NCBI GenBank assembly: GCA_041666465.1
Contig: JBAYGX010000001.1
Coordinates: forward strand, 1-36,473
Source: XYC2-FULL-41-22 sp041666465
GTDB taxonomy: Bacteria > Patescibacteriota > Gracilibacteria > UBA1369 > UBA12470
Length of the DNA: 36,473 nt
Direction: 5' to 3'
The notes under the pieces were generated by a model, which worked only from the letters and a program-made list of their open reading frames with translations, was not told where the DNA came from and searched no databases. Position numbers and translations under genes: made by a program. This document shows, piece after piece, positions 31,515-36,473 of the stretch (the stretch's first letter is position 1; each line of letters opens with the position of its first letter).

Positions 31515-33968
31515 ATGCAAAGCAACTTTCTGGGGAAACTCCTTAATATCAGCGAACATGAATGGCCACGCGTCATAGTTTCGTGGGTAATCACGCTTTT
31601 TTTAAGAACCGGCTTCATAATAGGATGGACCGTCATAATGTCGATGTTCATTAACAGGATTGGAATAGAACAACTTCCTCTTTTGTTCATAGTAAACGCA
31701 ATATTGGTAATCACGGGAACTGTAATTTTCTCAAGATTTGTGGAGAAAATCCGCAAAGAAATACTGATCATAATAAATATACTTCTTGCGGTAATACTAC
31801 TCATATCCGCAACACTATTCGTAATCTATTCAAGTTGGATATTTTTCGGATTGATATTGATTGCACAATCTGTAATCATATCTCAACTAAATATTGTAAT
31901 TTCACTGGTTGTCGAAGAACTTTTTACACCGTTAGAAAGCCAACGAACATTCCCGATAATCGAATCTTCGGAAACAATAGGAGCTATCATCGGTGGAATT
32001 ATAGTAAGTACACTCGCCTACTCAATCCCATCATATAAATTCTTCTATATTTGGGTACTTTGCTTAATGTTGGTCATACCAATAATATTAAGTTTCAGAA
32101 GCTTAAGTACAGACATACCGACATTCGAACACAGAAAAGATGACAATGAAGGAGGATGGAAGAAAATAGCAGGAAGCTTCAAGAAAGCACAAAAATCATC
32201 ATTCCTAAAAGGACTGATAATAGTAATTATACTTCAATGGATGGTAATAAATCTGGTCGAATTCCAATACATGAAATCGGTCGAACAAAGCATCACGGAA
32301 ACCCCAGAAGAAACACTTGCATATGAGAATCTCGAAGGAACGTTTGAAGCGAATATATTAATAAGCACAGACGAACCCATCAAAGAATCTACAGAAGAAG
32401 AAATCATTAAAACAACTACGAAAAACGAAGAAGAAGCACTTATGGAGAAACTTGGTATGCTTCAAATAATATTCGGTATTGCAACACTGGCAATGCAACT
32501 TTTCCTATCAAGCAGAATAATAAAAGGGCTAGGAATAATAAAAAGCATGGCAATTCACCCATTGGTCACACTGGCCAACATGGTAAATATGATTCTCAAA
32601 TTCAATATCGTCACAGCTTCAACAACAAAAGCATTTTCCGAAATGAGTGGAATTTTATTTTTAAACGCATATCACTCATCATATTACGCATTTGAAGAAA
32701 ATATCAGAGGACAAATGAAAGAACTGTTGGAAGGAGTAATCAAACCAAGCGGAGCGGTATTGGGAATGGGATTGATAATATTGCTTGAAAACTTCGCGAA
32801 AGGAACAAAGCTAACGTTCACAATCAATATTATCCTGATTATAATAGCCATTTTGAGTGCGGCGCTAATATCAAGCCTACAAACCAAATACACGGAACAA
32901 TCACGAAAAAACATAGATAAAAGCGGGAATGACCATACCCGTATAAATGCTATCGAGATACTAGCACAAAGGGGACACAAAATAGACCATCAGCAACTTA
33001 TCAAGATAATTTTAAGAGAAAACGAACCGGAAGAGATACGATTAAAAGCCGTCGAAACATTAAAACAAAGGAAAGACCCGGAAACATTACCGGATCTGTT
33101 GACTTGCATTAAATCAACAAATCCAAATGTAAGACTGGCTATAATAGAAACATTGGGTGAATTTAAAAATCTCCATAAGCATTTCTTCAAATCGGGGTTC
33201 GGTCACTACAGAATTCAGGAAACATTAAAAGGAATTTTCGAACGCGAAGAACATGAAGAAATAAGATCCGCAATCATAAAAGTTTTAGCTCAACTAAACC
33301 AACGCGATCTAATACCGTTTATATTAAAAAACTTAAACTCACCGGAAGAGAAAATAGTAGCGGACTGTATCTATATTTGCGGCCTATTTAAAGACCCAAA
33401 CTCGATCTATTACCTCGAGCAATACTTGGATAATCCGAGTTCAAAAATTCGCGCAAACGCAATAATCGCCCTTTGGCAATTTAAGATTTTACGATCGAAA
33501 TTAAATCATTATCTTGAACAACTGATCCAAAGTACGGAAAAAGAGAAAAGACTTATGGGAATGTACATAATCGGAGAACTCAAGCTAAAAGAAAAGAAAA
33601 CGGAATTATTCAAATTACTAAAAGAAGACGGAATAGATGCAGTACTTGCATTGGCAAAATTATCCGAACCTTCAGCTCTTACGAGACTTCTCGACCATAT
33701 AATAAACAACAAAAAAGATTGGAAAAAAATCAGAAAACAAATAAATCGATTACCAAAAAGATTCGTTGAAAGACTTAAACAATATCTGCACCAAGAAGTA
33801 TCACACAAAATACATAAAATACTCGTAGCACACAGTCACCTGAAACCGGAAGAATTTGATCGTGAAACACTTGAAGAACTGATGTATTTATATGATCTTA
33901 TTCAAGAATCAAAAGCGAAATCACAAATAGAAAACATTCTAAACAAAAAATGTTTAAACAAAATCTAA
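31515..33968 (+). CDS. Membrane transporter (possibly NTT/MFS-like) fused to HEAT repeats
   Basis: The 817-residue protein has two halves. Residues about 20-455 are membrane-embedded with around 10-12 hydrophobic segments, interrupted by an acidic loop (about 257-310). The ESQRTFPIIESSETIGAIIGGII block (about 141-163) resembles the ATP/ADP translocase (NTT, TLC) group and related MFS permeases. Residues about 475-790 are helical repeats of HEAT/PBS-lyase type (RINAIEILAQRG, IRLKAVETLKQR, NVRLAIIETLGEF, IRSAIIKVLAQL, KIRANAIIALWQF). The architecture is known from some NTT-related proteins, but nucleotide transport is inference. It overlaps the SpoIIE phosphatase gene by 19 bases. Confidence 0.8.
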   Translation: MQSNFLGKLLNISEHEWPRVIVSWVITLFLRTGFIIGWTVIMSMFINRIGIEQLPLLFIVNAILVITGTVIFSRFVEKIRKEILIIINILLAVILLISATLFVIYSSWIFFGLILIAQSVIISQLNIVISLVVEELFTPLESQRTFPIIESSETIGAIIGGIIVSTLAYSIPSYKFFYIWVLCLMLVIPIILSFRSLSTDIPTFEHRKDDNEGGWKKIAGSFKKAQKSSFLKGLIIVIILQWMVINLVEFQYMKSVEQSITETPEETLAYENLEGTFEANILISTDEPIKESTEEEIIKTTTKNEEEALMEKLGMLQIIFGIATLAMQLFLSSRIIKGLGIIKSMAIHPLVTLANMVNMILKFNIVTASTTKAFSEMSGILFLNAYHSSYYAFEENIRGQMKELLEGVIKPSGAVLGMGLIILLENFAKGTKLTFTINIILIIIAILSAALISSLQTKYTEQSRKNIDKSGNDHTRINAIEILAQRGHKIDHQQLIKIILRENEPEEIRLKAVETLKQRKDPETLPDLLTCIKSTNPNVRLAIIETLGEFKNLHKHFFKSGFGHYRIQETLKGIFEREEHEEIRSAIIKVLAQLNQRDLIPFILKNLNSPEEKIVADCIYICGLFKDPNSIYYLEQYLDNPSSKIRANAIIALWQFKILRSKLNHYLEQLIQSTEKEKRLMGMYIIGELKLKEKKTELFKLLKEDGIDAVLALAKLSEPSALTRLLDHIINNKKDWKKIRKQINRLPKRFVERLKQYLHQEVSHKIHKILVAHSHLKPEEFDRETLEELMYLYDLIQESKAKSQIENILNKKCLNKI

Positions 33969-35089
33969 AACTAAAAATCTTAATCGCAAACCTAATAATA
34001 CTAACCGTAATTACGGTACTTTATTTAATGGCAACAAAAATACTCGATCTCCCCTATCAAGAATTATACCCATATATAAGCCTTATTCTATTTCTAGGAG
34101 CGGAAATGATTTATCTAAATGTCGAGATCCACAAACCGCTCAAGAAAATTCTGGGCGAAATGAAATCATTACTTGTAGGCAAAAATTTCAAAAAAATATA
34201 TACATTAAGAACGGACGAAATCGGCATAATCGGCCATTTTTTCAATAAAATAACTGATAGCCTTGAAACCATCTCAAACGACCTGAAAGAACACAAAAGA
34301 ATCACTGGAGAATTAAATTTAGCTCAAAAAATACAACAAGACTTAATACCGAAAGAGGCCCCATACATCCCGGGACTCGAGATAACAGCAAAAACGAAAC
34401 CTGCAGCGGAAATAGGAGGAGATACTTTCGATTTTTTACCACAAGAAAACCAAACATACTTCTACATAGGAGATGTTTCAGGTCATGGAATCCCATCCGG
34501 CCTAGTGATGATAATGGTCGACAGCTTAATCACGACCCTTTCTACAATCTGCAAAACCACAAAAGAACTTGTCATAAGCATCAACAAATTTTTAAAACCG
34601 CGCCTTCAAACAAACATGTTCATGACAATGGTAATGTTTAGATGGGAACACCTAACAAGAAAACTATTCTATACGGGATCGGGACACGAAAGAATAATTC
34701 ATTACAAGAAATCCGAAGGTAAATGCACGGCAATGGTTTCGGGAGGAATAGCGCTTGGAATGCTGCCTGACATAAGTAAAATAGCGAAAGACGACACGGA
34801 AATCGACTTTCAGGAAGGAGATTTTATAATTCTTTATTCGGATGGCATTACGGAATGTAAAAACTCAAAAGAAGAATTTTTCGGTATAAAAAGAGTAATT
34901 GAAACAATTGAAGAAAAAGCTAACGAAGCACAGACAACAAAAGAACTCTTCGATTACATAGCAAGAAAAATTACAGTCTTCGTCGAAAACGAAATACAAG
35001 CCGATGACATGAGCTTGCTTGTGATAAAAAATGTCGGAATGCAAGATACAAAAACAATACAAAAAGAACCAACAAGTTGGAAAGAATGA
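33950..35089 (+). CDS. SpoIIE/RsbU-type serine phosphatase with membrane anchor
   Basis: The 379-residue protein has two membrane segments (about 9-28 and 40-58), a HAMP-like linker (about 60-115, HKPLKKILGEMKSLL to DEIGIIGHFFNKITDSL), a coiled linker (LAQKIQQDLIP), and a PP2C/SpoIIE catalytic domain (about 140-368). Metal-binding motifs are AAEIGGDTFDF (normally GGDY/F), IGDVSGHGIPSGL, GSGHERII, ILYSDGITECKN and DDMSLLVI. RsbU-like enzymes dephosphorylate STAS antagonists. The likely client is the STAS protein at 24952-25317. Translational overlap with the HEAT-transporter gene suggests the two proteins work together or need equal amounts. Confidence 0.93.
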   Translation: MFKQNLKLKILIANLIILTVITVLYLMATKILDLPYQELYPYISLILFLGAEMIYLNVEIHKPLKKILGEMKSLLVGKNFKKIYTLRTDEIGIIGHFFNKITDSLETISNDLKEHKRITGELNLAQKIQQDLIPKEAPYIPGLEITAKTKPAAEIGGDTFDFLPQENQTYFYIGDVSGHGIPSGLVMIMVDSLITTLSTICKTTKELVISINKFLKPRLQTNMFMTMVMFRWEHLTRKLFYTGSGHERIIHYKKSEGKCTAMVSGGIALGMLPDISKIAKDDTEIDFQEGDFIILYSDGITECKNSKEEFFGIKRVIETIEEKANEAQTTKELFDYIARKITVFVENEIQADDMSLLVIKNVGMQDTKTIQKEPTSWKE

Positions 35090-35147
35090 TGTGATTTAAT
35101 ATATACTTCGTCCGATATTCGCAATTCGTCATTCCATATTCTTCAAC

Positions 35148-36170
35148 ATGAAAGTATCAGATTTCGATTACAACCTACCTCCTGAACTTATAGCAAAAGA
35201 ACCGCTCATCCCACGCGACTCTTCACGATTAATGGTTGTTAAAAGAGAAACAGGAGAAATTTTGCATAAAAGATTCTCAGATTTACCAGCCCTGTTATCA
35301 AAAAATGCAGTTCTTGTTTTCAACAACTCAAAAGTCTTAAAAGCACGCCTATACGGGAAAATATTGAATTACTCCAAGGAAGTCGAAATCCTGCTTACAA
35401 AAGAACTCGACAACAACACATGGGAATGCCTCGCAAAACCGGGTAAAAAACTAAAGGAAAACACAGAAATGGAATTCGAAAAAGGCCTAAAAGGATTAGT
35501 AATAAAAGAAAACCTCGACGGAAGTAAAATTATAAAATTCTTAAACACAAAAAATCTTCACAAAACACTTGATGAAATAGGAGAAACTCCCCTACCACCT
35601 TATTTAAAAGGATCGAAAGCCAAGCCGGAACAATACCAGACGATTTATGCAAACCCAAAAGGAAGCGTCGCGGCACCAACGGCAGGATTACATTTCACAA
35701 ACGAGATTTTCGAAGAACTAAAAAAACGCGGGATAGAAACTCATTTCGTAACACTCCATGTTGGACGAGGCACATTTGAACCCGTAAAAGTCGATAATAT
35801 AAAAGACCACAAAATGCATTCTGAATGGTTTACATTAGATGAAAAAACCGCCGAATCATTAAATAAAGCGAAAAAAGAAGGCAAGAGGATTATTGCAGTC
35901 GGAACAACTAGTGTCAGAGTTCTCGAATCTTGCACAAACAAAAACGGAAAACTTGAACCAAAATCCGACAACACAAATATATTTATCTATCCGGGATACG
36001 ACTGGAAATTCATCGACCATATGTTCACAAACTTTCACCTTCCAAAAAGCACACTCTTAATGCTAATCAGCTCCTTCGCGGGGAAAGAATTGATTAAAAA
36101 AGCTTACCAAGAAGCAATACAAGAAAAATACAGATTTTTCAGCTTCGGAGATGCGATGCTAATACTGTAA
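35148..36170 (+). CDS. queA: S-adenosylmethionine:tRNA ribosyltransferase-isomerase
   Basis: QueA transfers and rearranges the ribosyl part of SAM onto 7-aminomethyl-7-deazaguanine in tRNA, making epoxyqueuosine. The 340-residue protein starts MKVSDFDYNLPPELIAKEP and has RDSSRLMVV, VFNNSKVLKARL, GSVAAPTAGLHFT, VTLHVGRGTFEPV, AVGTTSVRVLES and the end DHMFTNFHLPKSTLLMLISSFAG, all family hallmarks. Length is normal. The substrate tRNAs carry GUN anticodons, which include the tRNA-Asp(GUC) of this window. No other queuosine gene is present here. A palindromic repeat follows its stop. Confidence 0.97.
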   Translation: MKVSDFDYNLPPELIAKEPLIPRDSSRLMVVKRETGEILHKRFSDLPALLSKNAVLVFNNSKVLKARLYGKILNYSKEVEILLTKELDNNTWECLAKPGKKLKENTEMEFEKGLKGLVIKENLDGSKIIKFLNTKNLHKTLDEIGETPLPPYLKGSKAKPEQYQTIYANPKGSVAAPTAGLHFTNEIFEELKKRGIETHFVTLHVGRGTFEPVKVDNIKDHKMHSEWFTLDEKTAESLNKAKKEGKRIIAVGTTSVRVLESCTNKNGKLEPKSDNTNIFIYPGYDWKFIDHMFTNFHLPKSTLLMLISSFAGKELIKKAYQEAIQEKYRFFSFGDAMLIL

Positions 36171-36197
36171 CTATGTCACTTCTCCTACTTATAAGGA

Positions 36198-36253
36198 GTT
36201 TGCATACGCAAACAAGCTTATAATAAGGGCCGTCCGCTACGCTACCGGCCTGT
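36198..36253 (-). repeat. Dispersed palindromic repeat, copy B, at the end of the DUF1704 gene
   Basis: Read on the - strand, this copy begins ACAGGCCGG (36253-36245), has TAGCGTAGCGG, then ACGGCCCT, TATAAGC and ends TGTTTGCGTATGCAAAC, where GTTTGC and GCAAAC are inverted repeats around GTAT. It matches copy A (22523-22569) apart from about ten extra central bases and a few substitutions. Its first bases carry the stop codon of the gene at 36242-36473. Confidence 0.8.
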
Positions 36254-36473
36254 CATCCACTCAGGTAGATACCTCGCCTTAACCAAATTAGGTATTTTTT
36301 TCACAACATCCAAATCTCTCAAATTAAATTTTCCAACATATAAATCCCTAACATCACCTCCAGTACTCTCAAACTCTTTAACAGCCTTAAATCCCTTAAA
36401 ATAAAGATAATCTTTTGTAAATGCACCCTTTAGCGAAGTATCCTCAAACCCCCTCTTAACTTTAACGGCGACA
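36242..36473 (-). CDS. DUF1704-type (MATCAP-like) protein, C-terminal part
   Basis: Only the last 77 codons are in the window; the gene continues past the right edge. The segment FTKDYLYFKGFKAVKEF, then DLYVGKFNLRDLDVV and KARYLPEWM, resembles the C-terminus of DUF1704 proteins (QEGLA-motif putative metallopeptidases; the eukaryotic MATCAP tyrosine carboxypeptidases are relatives), which end in RYLPPW-type sequences. The catalytic motif lies outside the window. After the family-like end, three more residues (TGR) and the TAG stop come from the palindromic repeat at 36198-36253, so the original stop appears to be lost. Confidence 0.72.
   Translation of the reverse strand, partial: VAVKVKRGFEDTSLKGAFTKDYLYFKGFKAVKEFESTGGDVRDLYVGKFNLRDLDVVKKIPNLVKARYLPEWMTGR

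Noticed and set aside
1..36473. Recoded UGA (glycine, code 25)
   Set aside because: All recognised genes run full length with UGA as stop, and ribBA and the 24501 gene end in TGA.
1..36473. CRISPR array, rRNA, prophage or insertion sequence
   Set aside because: No regularly spaced repeats, no rRNA-like sequence, and no transposase, integrase or phage structural protein is encoded.

Overview
The window looks like a chromosome fragment from a small-genome, low-GC bacterium of the Candidate Phyla Radiation (Patescibacteria); a Peregrinibacteria-like lineage is my best guess. The case rests on very compact gene packing with many overlaps, mostly absent Shine-Dalgarno sequences, a cysteine-rich zinc-ribbon protein and a TrbC/VirB2-like pilin of kinds I associate with CPR genomes, and several short lineage-specific proteins. 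TGA is a normal stop (ribBA and the 24501 gene end in TGA), so the UGA-glycine code of Absconditabacteria/Gracilibacteria is not in use. The + strand is A- and C-rich throughout, whichever strand is coding, so the whole window probably lies on one replichore with the - strand as leading strand. No gene-free stretch exceeds 300 bases; the longest gaps (9694-9871, 24328-24500, 26998-27164) hold promoters or a structured leader.

Layout. 1-2821 (-): tyrS followed by a truncated PocR/PAS sensor. 2911-3822 (+): rluD. 3812-7014 (-): a membrane-anchored DsbA-like gene closed by an intrinsic terminator, then obgE-pth-rplU. 7140-7420: divergent tRNA-Leu(CAA) and tRNA-Asp(GUC). 7496-9693: a small membrane protein, a small cysteine-rich protein, a hexapeptide acyltransferase and a TrmB-type regulator with a palindromic operator candidate. 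9872-12744 (+): an orphan coiled-coil protein and the zinc-ribbon protein. 12723-16192 (-): uvrC-yqeY-lipid kinase; this UvrC carries a GNAT domain inside its nuclease half. 16223-19315: nucleotidyltransferase, a 109-bp nested inverted repeat, der and yggS. 19422-21229 (+): pilin and an AI-2E-type permease. 21191-24327 (-): a surface polysaccharide cluster (GT4, Wzz-like, GT4). 24501-26997: two orphan genes with matching promoters flank a - strand group of chorismate mutase, RsbW-like kinase and STAS protein. 27079-31448 (+): structured rpsB leader, rpsB, a membrane protein, tsf, ribBA, ribD. 31515-35089 (+): a transporter-HEAT fusion and a SpoIIE/RsbU-type phosphatase. 35148-36170 (+): queA. 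36242-36473 (-): the end of a DUF1704-type gene.

How the genes fit together. Most of the window is core housekeeping: translation (tyrS, rplU, pth, rpsB, tsf, rluD, queA, tRNAs), ribosome-assembly GTPases (obgE, der), excision repair and early riboflavin synthesis. The accessory layer concerns the cell surface and sensing: polysaccharide synthesis, pilin, thiol oxidoreductase, a PAS sensor, and all three protein classes of a partner-switching circuit (SpoIIE phosphatase, HATPase kinase, STAS antagonist) split over two loci. The most unusual signals are a short palindromic repeat present twice, once in frame inside the Wzz-like gene and once supplying the stop codon of the DUF1704 gene; the GNAT domain inside UvrC; a shared promoter cassette in front of orphan genes; and an rpsB leader that can fold in two mutually exclusive ways.
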